The notes under the pieces: model-generated
What the model was told of the DNA's origin: nothing
What the model saw: the letters and a program-made list of their open reading frames with translations, nothing else
Databases searched by the model: none
Origin: Osedax fenrisi
Lineage: Eukaryota > Annelida > Polychaeta > Sabellida > Siboglinidae
Assembly (NCBI GenBank): GCA_964019155.1
Contig: OZ025243.1
Location: 23,519,944 to 23,583,943 of the forward strand
Direction of reading: 5' to 3'
Length of the DNA stretch: 64,000 nucleotides
Made by a program: the position numbers and the translations under genes
Shown here: positions 12,196 to 24,360 of the stretch, piece by piece
How positions within the stretch are numbered: position 1 is the first letter of the stretch
How the letters are laid out: each line of letters starts with the position of its first letter

Positions 12196-12589
12196 ACTAC
12201 GAACACTGTCTTGTCGAGCCTACATTACATATATAAACTATAGTATATAAACTATAGTATATACAGTGAGACAATTTAATAGAGTATACCGTCTATTAAA
12301 TATAATATATAATATATAAATATATATAAAGTATATAATAATGTGTATGTATCTATATTAAATAGTAATATGTATATATGTAATTCAGCATTTTTGAAAA
12401 TTTTCCAAATTTTACAATTTTTTCAAAAAATTTCAAAGTGAAAATAAAAAAAAATTTGATATGATTTGATAAAAAACTAATTACATATTTATAATCAATG
12501 CAAAAACTAGTATAGAAAATATTTATGCAACCCAAACCTCAAAAATAATTTTTGGTATCTGACTTTTAATGACGTGAGATATGTATATT

Positions 12590-14683
12590 TAGATTTAGTA
12601 TTCATCACTTACATTTGATATACTGTAACATGATATAACTATTGTATTTGGATTTCATTAAAAATGCATACATATTATGATAGATGTTATTTTATCCATA
12701 TTAAAATATATGATTGAAGACTAACGAACATAGATATTAATGGTAACTATTAAAGTGCTTATTTATATATAACAAATGATGAACATTCAGCAATTGGCAT
12801 AATTTTATAATTTTTTAATTTTTTTAATTTTTTTAAATTTTATTTATATATTTTAAATGTTATTATTATTATTTATTTTTAATTGTATTCATGATCATTA
12901 TTCTTACTATTTTTGATTAAAATTGTATTACGAGTTAACTACTCTTAATTGATATCTACATTTTATTGCCATTTTATTTCCATTATTATTATTAATTTAT
13001 TAACTTTTTATTTTTTTAATAATTATATTATATGTATGTATTTATTATTTCAGAAAAGGAAGGATTTCAGGTTTTTTATATTTAGATTATAGTATGTGTT
13101 AGTGTATTATATTTCGAGTAGTATATACTGGCATGATTTTGGGGTTCAACTTAATATATTTGTAGCCTTATACTATTCGTTCGTTGGGGTCGACTTATCA
13201 ACTATATTTTATTAAGAAATAATAGCTATCTATTATTATAATTTAATTTTTATTATATATAATATTTATACATTTAATATTTATTCATACTTTAATATTT
13301 AAATGTATATAATTTACATTTATATTTTCATTTTCTTTTAACATTTCTAATTTTATTTTATTTTATTGTTATTTTTATTAAATTATTTGTCTTTTTTCTT
13401 CCTTTTTCTGAATGGAAGATATCTAGATAATTGAACAGATCGTCTATATATATACCTAGGCTTACTCTCATTTATTAAGATAAACTAATATCATGATTAT
13501 TATTATTATAATTAATATTATATATATATTTATATATATATATATTTACTCGAGTTATACTCGAATACCCGAGATAATGAATATGTGATAGTATCTAATT
13601 ACTTTATTAATCATAAAAATAAGTTAACAATGATAATATTTAATTGTTATTATGTAATACTCTCAATCGTAAATAATATATATATATATATATATATATT
13701 TATTTAATATTACATTTAGTTATTAATTATACATATTTAAATGTATAGACGAAGAAAACGATGATAACACTAAATTGATAAATGAATTTTTATTAAAATT
13801 AATATTCTTTACTATCCTTATTATTATAATACTTTTATATGTAAAGCATGTATATACTGATAGTGTAAGTGAATATATAATAAATGAAAAAACAAATTTT
13901 CCATATAATGGTACTTATATGTAATTTTTAAATAAATGAATAAGATAATATGTATATATATGTGTGTTTCTGTTTTTATTTAAATTTATATTATAAATAT
14001 ATATATATATATATATAAATATTTTATTTTTTTACTTTACTTCACATCACGGTTGATAGCTCGCTGAGGTTCCATCCAGTATCTTTGATCAGATGAAAAA
14101 TTAAAGTTTTTGTGGTCCTCCTCTGGGTCGTTGACCATTGAGCGGTTTCCAGAGAACTAAATCGCTTACTATTTAATTTTTACTTCTCCTGTAGTGTCTT
14201 ATGAATCTCAATCTTTGTTATCGTATAGAGACTGTAATGTTAGGATTTATATCGTAACATTTCTTTATTTGTAATGTATAGCCTCCAGGATTTAGTTAAG
14301 GAATCTACAAGCATGCGAGTATATGTCTCATCCACTTTATTTAGGATTCGATGTTATAGTATATAATAGTGCTATATAGAAGTATGTATTCTATCGATGA
14401 TCTTAATATATTTCTTTTGAGATCATCTGACATTTTGGATTTCCAGATAATGTTCATGCTGTTTCGTGCTGACTATGATTGTGCTAATCTTATATTTATA
14501 TAATTTTCTGTTGATCCAATATAGCTGCTGAGGTATTTAAAAGTATTATCCTATGGTATACTGTTTCCGTTATTTATCATTATGTAAACATCCCTATTCA
14601 GAGTATAGTTCATACATTCAGTCTTATAAGTATTCACCTTGCAACCTATATAATCTGCTATTTATTCAATTTGATGTAGCATC
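12590..14683 (+). repeat. 2.1-kb dispersed repeat, copy A
   Basis: Collinear and recognisably homologous with 61585-63640. Shared landmarks: the start (CACTTACATTTGATATACTG), the block near 13050, a shared exon-like frame (13749 / about 62743) and a terminal LINE relic. The copies have diverged by substitutions and by TA-tract length. Confidence 0.85.
13749..13924 (+). CDS. Possible last exon encoding a membrane-spanning tail
   Basis: After an acceptor-like ATGTATAG (13741-13748) a frame entered in phase 1 gives an acidic stretch (EENDDNTKLINEF), a hydrophobic segment of about 20 residues rich in Ile/Leu/Phe (about 13800-13850), a polar tail (KHVYTDSVSEY ... NGTYM) and a TAA at 13922. AATAAA follows within about 10 bases. 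This could be the end of a single-pass membrane protein. The paralogous copy at about 62743 has the same start but a stop inside the hydrophobic segment. No upstream exon was convincingly found. Confidence 0.3.
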
Positions 14684-14763
14684 CCAGTATTCAATACTCG
14701 TGTTTAACTTGGATCTAACTAGGAAACTGGGGGAATCTGGTCCAAACTTGGATCTAGGTTGCG

Positions 14764-15297
14764 TAAACGTGGATTTATCTGATCCATATTTAACTAGTTG
14801 AAACTTGGATCATTATATCCCAGTTTAATCCAAATTATTGTTTTACACTGATATCAACTTGGATGTATCTGACCCATATTTAACTAGTTGACACTTAGAA
14901 CATTATATCCCAGTTTAATACAAGTTATTTTTTTAAACTGAGATCAACTTGGATCTAGCTGATCAATATTTAACTAGGTGCAACTTGGATCATTATATAT
15001 CAGTTTAATCCAAGTTATTTTTTTAAACTGAGATCAACTAGGATCTAGCTGATCAATATTTAACTAGTTGAAACTTGGATCATTATATCACAGTTTAATC
15101 CAAGTTATTTTTTTAAACTGAGATCAACTTGGATTTAGCTGATCCATATTTAACTAGTTGGAACTTGGATCATTGTATCACAGTTTAATCCATGTTATTT
15201 TTTTAAACTGAGATCAACTTGGATGTAGCTAATCAATATTTAACTAGTTGCAACTAGGATCATTATATCACAGTTTAATCCAAGTTATTTTTTAATC
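14764..15297 (+). repeat. 90-bp tandem array, right-arm copy
   Basis: About six copies with a 90-bp period: TTTTAAACTG recurs at 14931, 15021, 15111 and 15201. Each unit contains TTTAACTAGTTG and GATCATTATAT. It mirrors 205-790. Confidence 0.9.
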
Positions 15298-15482
15298 CAA
15301 CATATTTATCTATAAATATTACCAAATATTTATTATTTTATTAAATATAGGTAAATCTATGTAATCTAAATTAATAAATTAATAAAAAATATTGAATATA
15401 TTTTGATATATTTATCATATTAAAAAAATATTTGTTATTAAAAACAATGTATTTAACATATATATAACAATGTATAACTATG

Positions 15483-15516
<34 letters not shown>

Positions 15517-15720
15517 AGATATATAGGGGATATATAATACATGATGTAACATATAATTATATACTTAAGTATAATATTATAGATCTATAGTTTCGCCAAA
15601 ATAAAACTGATATAAAATCAATATGTAAATTACTTAACTAGCCATAATATATAGATAATAATATAATATAAATTAGCAGGTATAATATATTAATAGGTAT
15701 AAATAATATATATAGATATA
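15483..15720 (+). repeat. Direct copy of inner-arm sequence
   Basis: About 240 bp resembling 4330-4620 in the same orientation (and 7380-7640 inverted), including the landmark TATAGTTTCGCCAAAATAAA. The same sequence therefore lies at both inner and outer parts of the arms. Confidence 0.8.
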
Positions 15721-16650
15721 ATATAAATATACATGTGAATATTTTGAATTATTTTTAAACTTGGATTTAACTCGAGTTAACTTATATTAACTGTGAGTTA
15801 AACTGGGATATAGCTAGAGTTAAACTTTGATTTAACTGCGATTTAACTTGGACTTAACTTGGATTTATCTGGGATTAATCTCGTGAGTTAAATTTGGATC
15901 TAGCTGGTGTTAATAGGGTTACCAAATTAGCAGGCTAAACACGAGTTTAAACTCGAGCAAAATCCAAGTTAAATACGAGTATTGAATACTGGACATCTTT
16001 AAATATATCAGTTATAACAGATATATCATGGGAGTATCGATGTATGTTATATATGTAGCAGTATAGCGTCTACTTTTTTTTTGAATCAGTGTGAAACCTA
16101 AATCGGTAATTATAGTCTAAGGCATTTTTAAGAAAATAATCAGGCATTCAATATAATAGAAATGAGTTAGTATATATTATTGAAGAATTCTAGTAGTGAT
16201 CTGAAAGAAATAAGTGCCCCTTCATGATATCTGATACATTATGCGTATTTATTTACAGCATCATTACCGCATTGATGATCTCTGTTGGTATACCATATTT
16301 GCTTATAATAATCTTCATTTTTTCAAGGTTTATTGAGTTAAAACTTTTGAGAAATCTACGAATAGAATTGTTATAAGAAAATGTTTAGATTTGATTCTTG
16401 TCAGTCTTGTCAGTTCAAGTGCCATACATAGACCATATTATATTCAGATTATTGACATATTGTTCATTAATTTCATTATATGTTGACAATGGTATCTATA
16501 GATATTTTTATTTCAGTATTGGTTTTAACGGGATTACTTTTTTATCAGCTTCCTTGCATAATTTCTAAAATAGTTTTACATAGTGTTTGCAAATGTGTTA
16601 GTTGTATCAGTTTATTAGATAATTGATAATCTGTTTTTTACTTTAGTTAT

Positions 16651-17732
16651 ACAATTATTTCGTATAGTATTGTCGTATTTCAGTTTGAAGGAAAGTATAT
16701 AATATGTTGCAATTTCGATCTGAGTTCTGTGTAATGTTATTTGTATCCATCATATTTTATGAGGTGCGCATTGAAATATTTACCAATAATAAATATGATG
16801 AATTTTGATCTAGTTAATCAGGTTGTTCTGTATATTAATTTTCTGTTTCCTATGTGTCGTTATTCATATTTGTTGGGCTATAGCCTAGCATGATATGTTA
16901 TTGTTATGTATGGGTTTCTCTGTAAATTTATTTCCATTATTCTAGATAATATGATATTAACACTTGATATATTGCATTATAGGCTATTATATTGAAAATA
17001 GTTTAAATACCTCCCATGGTAGTATGCATGCTATTATTCCAGATAGAGAAGTGTAATCATTTCCACTTACCACAGGTATGTTCCTTGATGTCAATATCTT
17101 ACTTTACGAATTTATATTATTATATGCATATTATTTCATGCTTATTTTTTTCGGCAGATGCTATAAATGTAGGTATTTTCTATACTATTTGTAGCGTTTG
17201 AATATTCAATGAATCGAACATAGTACTTTTATTTACATTTAAAAGTTTAGGGAGATTCAAACTATTTTTATAATATTATAATAATAATTATTTTCAGTCA
17301 TCTATTTTTCTATTACAACCTGATATAGGAATGCAGGAGCTCATTGTATAATAACACGATCAAATATGCGGAATATATTATTTTTATCGGTCTTGTTATG
17401 TTTTGCTTTCGGTTGATATATCTACGTAGCTGTAGCCACGCTATACATGCGCATTAGGTTTTAAACCAGATATGTCCTTCTTATAAATCTCACATTATTT
17501 AGCCTTGGTCTCAATATACCCAGTATACGTGGTCCAATGAGAAGATAAATGATAGCCTTGACTTTAGTGCTATAAAACCAAATTATTCACTCACAGAGTT
17601 AGAAAGGTGGTTATAGCTTAAAGCGTTAGAGGTTAGACAAATTTGAAAAAAAGTTAATCGGTATACAATACTATAGACTACAATCCCTATACAATATATT
17701 CATTATAAGCACCGATTCATAAATAAATATCA

Positions 17733-17767
<35 letters not shown>

Positions 17768-18157
17768 GATTACATATTATATAAGTTTAAAAGTAATTAA
17801 ATAAATATTATCATTTAATTATCTTCTTTATATAATGTATAACTTTTATCAAATTAAAACATAAACATACTAAAATTAAGTAATAACATACATATTCATT
17901 CATATAAATATTAATATTTTTTATAAATACTAGGTAGGTATATTTTAAATATAATTTAATATGTCATGTTTCACAGCGATGAAATATTCAAAATATTTAC
18001 GATATCGATCAAATATTCACGGCGTTAAAGCTTAAAGGGTTAAACATTTGAGATATAAACGCCTCTAATATGTGTACAAAATTACAACTATGTAAACAAA
18101 TCAATTAGAGAATGCGTGTAAATAACTACAATCTAATAAACAATGTACGGGTCGATA
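16651..18157. other. Intergenic DNA, no gene seen
   Basis: Moderately A+T-rich sequence with a TA tract near 17740. The first few hundred bases may be further 5' debris of the LINE relic to the left, but no motif could be read. Confidence 0.4.
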
Positions 18158-18648
18158 CCATCGATATAAAAAAAGTGGATAAGCAATTGAATGTAGTGTA
18201 TGGCACTAACTGCTATGGGCGCTTCAGTCGAAACCCACTATCTGGCCCACTACTTTTTATTTATAATATTATTTATTTATACATATATATATATTGATAA
18301 TTACTATCAATTTTAATGTACTATCTATACTAAAAATAAAATTATATATTTAAAATACATAATATCAACATTCCTCGTAATTTTGTGTATTTAAATTGAA
18401 GATATAATACTATTTTATTGATTTTATTGATATTTATAATTTAAATCCATTGATATAGATAGAAGTCACTTTAATCTATTTCAATGAAAAGCCTACTGTT
18501 TTAATATTTGGCATATATAATATGACTAATATCCAATCAAAATCACTGATACCATTTTGTTAATGTATCGATAAAAATGTTATTCACGTGTCTATCTTTT
18601 ACATGCATTGCGTGCGTCAATTACTTATCCACTTTCTTTATATCGATG
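18158..18648. mobile_element. Foldback/MITE-like element with 33-bp inverted arms
   Basis: 18158-18190 (CCATCGATATAAA, then GTGGATAAG) is repeated inverted at 18616-18648 with two mismatches over 33 bp. The interior is about 420 bp without coding sequence. Ends and target duplication are not clear. Confidence 0.6.
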
Positions 18649-19069
18649 GTCGATACGCGTTATTTGCATAGCCATGAGTTTTACTGTCTAGCGTTAAAAA
18701 TTATACATTTTAAACAAATAAATACAATAAAGGTTAATACACCTTTATTAATACATACGGGTTTTTTTAAAGACGTTTATTTAGACAACAATAATTAAAT
18801 TTAAAATTAATTAATTAATCTTTAAAAATATTATTAGTATTCTATTAATATTTCGAATATAATAATTATTATTTTTATAATTCACAATTTAATAGTAATA
18901 TCATGAACAATGTATATTGTATATATATATTAAATATTTATATATTTGGAGTATATTCTGCGACGAGGTTATTTTGTAAAATATTAAATAAATAGCATTA
19001 TTTATTTATTTGTATATTATAATTAATAAGTATTCATTTTTGATAATGCGTTAATGCGTATAATTGTGG

Positions 19070-19440
19070 GTATGAATCGAAAATAGTCAAGTATAATATT
19101 GATTGGGGAGCGGATAATGAGCGATAAGATTCTTGAATTTCGGGATTACAACCTTATATTATCATCGTATTTTAAATCTGAATAGTATATACACGCCCCT
19201 ACACGATCATGGGCATGTCGACCTATCGTTACATAGGTGCTTATATGTTTCGACCTTGATGTTAACGTGTACACAAATGTATATATTGTAGACATTGTGG
19301 ATTAATTCACATAGATATATCTGGAATACTAAACTTGTCTTGTCTACCTTAAGTATGCTAGTATTATAGTAGTATTATATAATATTTGACGCTGAGAACA
19401 TGATCGAGTTATGATATTCTGGGGGGTTAGTTGTATAACT
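19070..19440 (+). repeat. Diverged dispersed repeat, copy 1
   Basis: Shares an ordered set of short matches with 26270-26550: TTCTGGAATTTCG-like, TTAAATCTGAAT, a CACCCCT block, TGTAGACAT and an ACTT/CTTGTCTACCTTAA-like end. Function unknown. Confidence 0.5.
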
Positions 19441-20162
19441 TATTTAATAACTCGACGTATACTGTAAATTGTATTTATCATATTTCATATTAGTTATTAT
19501 ATTTTATTATATATTCCTAGTATATTGTAACAATTAGATATATAAGGTAATGATTTATTTATACACTAGTTATATTTTAAAATCTCACAAGTGTTGAGAA
19601 TATATACAAATAAATAAATTAAATATTTAATACAAAAATGTGCAACTACTTTTTGAATTCAGTGTTACTCCTTACGAGTCGTAATGACTTTGGAAGATAA
19701 TTTCTAAGATAATATATATCTATAAAATATATCTATAAAATATATATTAAATCAGGAGTTAATCTAATATAAGTGGAATATTTTATCAGATTACTTATAT
19801 ATATAGAGTAATTATATTTAGTTTAATTATAAATTATTTCGTACTCCTAATTACTATATTAATACAAGTAGGATGGTATTTTTCGAAGTATTATATTTGG
19901 GCTCATATAATATATCGCTTATGTAATTTTAGTTCTAAAGATATTCGATTAACGAATCTATTTTCGGATTGATTTCTAAAAAATATTAATTTCTAAAGAA
20001 TTTATTTTCGAAATAATTTCATAGAATTTAGTTTCTAAGAATTATTTTTCGAATTGAATTGTAGAATTTATATTCTAAAGTTTCATTCGTAAATGTAACC
20101 TTGTAACCTTGTAACCAATTTGTTTAGACACTGTGATCAACATCAGTAATGAGTTTTCGGCG

Positions 20163-21900
20163 GTGTATCGTATATTAATTATTATAAGCTATATTAAATA
20201 GATGTGTTTTCAATTTGACTTTAAAGGTGTGATCAGAAACTATAGATCTAATTGAGTGAGGTAGGGAGTTCCATAGTTTAGGTGATATTATAGAAAAAGA
20301 ATATTCCTGTTTTTTATGATAAAGTTATTGGTATATTTAGTTTGTATTTATGTATTATTCGTTGTAGTCGGGATGACTTGTAGTTCGTAAGTAGTCCAGT
20401 AAGATAGTCAGGTTTATTATTATGGGTGGCAAGGTGGGTCAGTAGGAGTAATTTGTAGTGTATGTGGTAAGGGATGGGTAGCCAGTTAATGGATTTCATA
20501 TAAGGTGTGATATATTATCTTGAGTATTTTTTTATCCTGAAAATGGTTCTGATGGCTCTATATTGTAATTTAGTGAGCATTTTGATAGTATTTGCTGGGA
20601 GTGAATTTAAAGTAGAGTTACAGTAGTCAAGTCGGGGCAGTATTAAGGAAGTAACTAGTAGTTTTGCAAGTTCAGTAGTTATAGAAGGTCTAATAAGTCG
20701 GATCGTATGTAAGGTGTGATTAATGGACTTCGATATATTAGTTATATGTGGTAGATAAGACAGCTTTTGGTCAAGTGTGAGGCCGAGGTTTTTAGCTTGG
20801 TTAGAGTATTCTATAATGTGATTATTACTAATAATTGGTGGTATGGAATGATGTCCTGGGGATGTATTTATTGATAAAGCTTTTGTTTTAAGTCTATTCA
20901 ATAGTAGGGAGTTATTTGAAAGCCATTTACTAATGTCATTAATGCATTTATTTATAGTATTTATGTTATTGATTGGGTAAGGTAAATTACAGTATAGATG
21001 TAAGTCATCCGCATATGAGTGAAAGTGTATATCGGGGTATTCGTCAAGTAAGTAAAGTAAAGGGGAAATATATATATTAAAGAGAATTGGACCTAAACCA
21101 GAACCTTGGGGTACACCATGAGTTGTGTGGCGGTGTTCTGGTATGGCGTTATCTATACATATAGAAAAGGATCTGTTAATTAGGTAGGATGTAAACCAAC
21201 TAAGGACAGGATCTTTAATACCATGTTCTCTAATCTTTGAATAAGAATATTATGTTCTAACGTATCGAAAGCCGACGACAAGTCAAGTAGAATCAGTATG
21301 GTGGGAGTATTTTTTGGAAATAGTTGTATATTGTTTAAAGTATGGAGTAGTGAAGTTTCAGTGCTCTTGTCCGTTGTATAAGCACTTTGTAATGTATGTT
21401 ATTATAATTGATGTATGTTATAAGTTGTTTAGCAATTATTCTTTCAATTGTCTTAGATATGAAAGAAAGGTTGGATATGGGACGATAATTAGAAAGAGTT
21501 GACCTATCAATGGACTGGTTTTTAGGGATGGGAATTACATGGGCATATTTCATGTGGGATGGTAAGATACCTGCAGTTAGTGAGCGATCGATACTTTTTT
21601 TGTAGAAATGAGAAAGAAGGGATGAAAGAGAATGTAATACACATAATGGAATTGGGTCTAGTTTACATGTAGATTTAACTGTTAATAAAAGATTATTGAT
21701 ATTGATAATGGTTGGTAATTAAAAAGTGGAAAATGAGTATATTGGGCTTGATATTGGTGGGATGTAGGGTCGAGGGAGAGTATCTATAATTGATGATGTT
21801 TTTATGTAAAAGTAAGAGTCAAAGTTAGTCGCATTAGTTAAAGGGGAGTTATCAGGCAGTATTCGTTTTTTCAGTTTTCCTAGTAGTGTTGACGATATTA
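20163..21900 (-). pseudogene. CR1/L2-like reverse transcriptase and C-terminal domain
   Basis: Motifs in order on the minus strand: VIPIPKNQSIDRSTLSNYRP and SNLSFISKTIERI (21553-21440), A motif LLDLSSAFDTLEHNIL (about 21290-21240), B region around GTACACCCCAAGG read as VPQG (about 21110), catalytic YADDLHLY (about 21010), the frame 20515-20901 with NLGLTLDQKLSY and LPRLDYCNSTLNSLP, then INWLPIPYHIHYKLL and PKLWNSLPHSIRSIV near the end. At least four frame breaks separate these. The polymerase would reverse-transcribe element RNA at a nicked chromosomal target. Neighbouring endonuclease and ORF1 belong to the same element. Confidence 0.88.
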
Positions 21901-22063
21901 TAAATAATTTCTTAGTATCTTTTCCAGCTGATTAAATTTGATCTATGTAATATTTATTTTTAGCAGTTTTTATTAATTTTCTATAATTAGAAAGTGAATG
22001 TTTAAAAATATTTAAATCATTTGAGCTTTTGGATTTTCGCCAATTCCTTTCTTTAATTCTAAG

Positions 22064-22905
22064 TTAGCGTTTTGCTGTGTGTAACGAATTATTGAACCAT
22101 AACGTATTATGTCGAGCTGTATAAGTTTTAGTGATAATAGGGGCATGTTTATCTAGGACAAGACTAAGGTTACTACCAAAGCTGTCTATATGAGATGAAT
22201 CTGTTATATTGTTGTACAAAATGTTGAAGTCATTTATAAAATTAGCAATATTTATATTATCTAATTTTTTGTAGTGAACTTTCTTGGATGATCTGATTGG
22301 TTTAGGGATATGTAGGGAGCAGCTAACAAGGTGGTGGTCAGTGATTAAACTATGAACATTAGTATTAGAAATTATATTCGAAGATGTGTTAGATATAATT
22401 AGGTCTAATATGTTTCCAGATGAATGTGTGGAAGACTTGACATGTTGTAAGAAATTATGACAATTTATGATATTAATAAATTTATTTGAATTATGTGAGT
22501 TTGGTAAAATTGGTATATTGACATCACCAAGTAGTATACTATTATTAGGAGGTCTATAAATTGTTATAATTGTAAGTGGTTTTGATTTAGGAGGGTGAAA
22601 GGTACATGAGAAGGCTTCTGAATTATCAAGTGATAGGTCACTTGACTGTATTAGTTTCAAGGCATTTTAATATAGCACACCGACACCGCCACCATAGTGT
22701 GGGCCGGGGCATGATAGGTGAATAAAGTTAGTAGTTGGGGTATTAAGGGTATTAAGGGATGCAATTATGGGTAGATCCTTGATAGAAAGCCAAGTTTCTG
22801 TTATACATAAAATATCTATCTTAGTATCATGAAATATATTTAAAATAATATCTACTTTATTTCTAATGGAACAAACGTTAAGTGTTGATACCTTTAGTAA
22901 TGGAG
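22064..22905 (-). pseudogene. LINE apurinic-like (APE) endonuclease domain
   Basis: The minus-strand frame opens with NVCSIRNKVDIILNIF, then the catalytic glutamate motif ILCITETWLS (about 22810), GPHYGGGVGVLY (about 22690) followed by an in-frame TAA, then the long frame 22660-22064 with ITIYRPPNNS, GDVNIP (for the usual GDFN) and the catalytic SITDHHLVSC-like box (LITDHHLVSC, about 22340). The stretch between YRPP and GDVN is shorter than usual, suggesting a small deletion. The enzyme nicks target DNA to prime reverse transcription; this copy is inactivated by the stop. Confidence 0.85.
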
Positions 22906-24355
22906 AAGAAGATAAATGTTTAGTTGAGGGTTATAATGTTGGTGGTGAAGATATATATGACGGTATATGTGATGAGGATAGTAGGTTTGATGGTGATAGT
23001 TGTGATTCACTAGATGTTATAGGTTGTGCAGATAGTGGTGAAAGTGGATATTGGTGATTGGTTTGAGATAATGGTGGAATAGAAGTGGTTGAATGTCATT
23101 GTGAAGATTGATGTGAATTACTGATTGATGAATTCAGTGAATTGGTATTTAATCTATATGCATTGTAGGATTTAGACCATGTATTGTATGTGTCATTTGA
23201 TATATAAATTGGGTTTTTATTCCAGTCTATCTTGGAGTTGGTCAAATGACGAAGTTCAAAGGAGTTAGTGTAGTCATTGAAGGTACATTTGACATTAGAT
23301 GGGGCTATAGCCTATAGGTTAGATTTTGTTGCATGGAAAAGAACTCTACCATGTGTTCGCTCAGTGATAGATCGTTCAGCACGAATGTATAGGTGATTGT
23401 ATATTGAGTTACTGCGGATGAATGGAATTTTGGATTAAAAGTAGGAACACTGACTTGGTGTATTAAAGAAAATAATAATAGTTGCATTAGAAAAAAGTAT
23501 ATGATTTTAGAGCATGTGTAGGTATATTGATGTAAGTGAGTAATTCTAGAAGAAATTCACGAGATTTTTCGGATGGTTTAATATGCTCAATAACTACAGA
23601 AAAGGGGGATGGGTGGTTAGGTGAGTAATGGTTGGTAGTGGAAGATGGATTAGGGACTGGTCTAAAATGAGTTGGTAATTTACCGACAAGAAAGTTAATA
23701 AGTGGAGTATTGGGGGGGGGGTTATTAATTCTTTTCCATGCAATTTTATCAGATTTGGGGTAGAGTAAGGGAGGTATGCATGAGCGGTGAAGGTTATTAA
23801 ACGAGGGGGGTTTAGCTATGGAAGTGATGGATTGTAATCGTTTAGTGGCAACAGGGGATAGTAAGGATGGTAAGGATGGTAGGAGCGAGTGGGGATAGTA
23901 AGGATGGTAGGAACAGTGGATGAGTTGTGGGGTGCCTGGGGTATGGACTCTGATATAGTTTGGGATGAAGGGTTGGGTGGTGGGGTGAGCGGTGAAGATG
24001 TAGAAAAAGTGGGTTGTGGTAGTGCAGGTGCAGGGGAGTGATTGTTAAAGATGGGAGGTGAGCTCATGGGAGAGGTTTGGGAGGAGCTATTGGAGAGTAT
24101 CTTACGTTGGGACGGTCTAGAGTCAGTTCTACAGTTGGTACAAAACCAGTAGAAACCAGATTTTTGGAGGGCAGTAATTTTGTTAAGGGTAGATTTGGGG
24201 AGTTTGGAACATGATTGGCAAAGCGACTTACGGCAATGGTCACATTCCGTGAGTGACGTGGCGATAGTGTTACATGAGGAGCTTACATGATGGTTATTAT
24301 AAAATATAAACTCGAATCTAATGCGTGGATATTTCCAATGTGGTAAATTAAACAC
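22870..24355 (-). pseudogene. LINE ORF1 with PHD-type zinc finger
   Basis: The N-terminal frame (24355-23816, 179 residues) has the Cys/His pattern of a PHD finger: CNTIATSLTECDHCRKSLC, then CSKL, then YWFCTNCRTDSR, followed by a Ser/Pro-rich linker. Downstream, in a shifted frame, NPPPNTPLINFLVGKLPTHF and SREFLLELLTYINIP continue the ORF1-like region, which runs with a few stops into the endonuclease. ORF1 proteins of this kind bind element RNA. A cellular PHD gene is unlikely because of the order with endonuclease and polymerase. Confidence 0.8.
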
Positions 24356-24360
24356 ATTAT

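Larger units (their letters stand above)
11178..14704. other. Segment present only in the right arm
   Basis: No counterpart exists in the left arm, where the flanking sequences are joined directly at about 790. The two joints share only a 2-bp TA and the segment ends are not inverted repeats of each other, so deletion from the left arm explains it better than insertion here. It contains a long TA tract (11613-11689), a GC-richer ORF (11944-12195), the long dispersed repeat and part of an old LINE. Confidence 0.75.
6570..15502 (-). repeat. Right arm of the large imperfect palindrome
   Basis: Inverted copy of the left arm. Homology runs 6570-11177, is interrupted by about 11178-14704 (no left counterpart), and resumes 14705-15502 through the 90-bp tandem array into a TA tract. 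The right arm looks closer to the original: its LINE reverse transcriptase keeps conserved residues that the left copy has changed, and its outer element (14684-15992) sits inside an older LINE relic that continues on both sides. Confidence 0.95.
14684..15992. mobile_element. 1.3-kb DNA element with inverted ends
   Basis: The first bases CCAGTATTCAATACTCG are matched in inverse at 15976-15992, and the inverted match extends to about 31 bp through AACTTGGAT. Sequence either side matches the uninterrupted relic at about 63620-63660, which marks it as an insertion, with CAT or CATC as a possible short target duplication. The interior is a 90-bp tandem array, a segment shared with 4330-4620, and degenerate AACTTGGATTTAACT repeats near the right end. 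No transposase frame, so non-autonomous. Confidence 0.8.
14050..16650 (-). pseudogene. Old LINE relic split by the 14684-15992 element
   Basis: Minus-strand translation shows reverse transcriptase debris on both sides of the inserted element. 16240-16420 gives EKMKIIISKYGIPTEIINAV, the helix after the polymerase A motif. 14380-14470 gives SMNIIWKSKMSDDLKRN and EYILLYS, which align with KSIWKSKMN and PILLYG in the LINE at 59.1-60.5 kb. Many stops and frameshifts show great age. Confidence 0.65.
20097..24360 (-). mobile_element. Almost full-length CR1/L2-like LINE
   Basis: On the minus strand the parts are in family order: PHD-finger ORF1 (from 24355), Ser/Pro-rich linker, endonuclease (about 22900-22064), reverse transcriptase (about 21900-20500), C-terminal domain, stop near 20163 and a 3' end of short tandem GGTTACAA units (20097-20118), a hallmark of CR1/L2-type 3' ends. 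Total about 4.3 kb. Several stops and frameshifts make it inactive, but it is the best preserved element here. The 3' CR1-like end and the PHD finger support an animal host. Confidence 0.9.

Noticed and set aside
11178..14704. A TA-target (mariner-type) transposon inserted in the right arm
   Set aside because: TA is present at both joints but the ends are not inverted repeats, and the segment's right part continues an old LINE across the 14684-15992 element.
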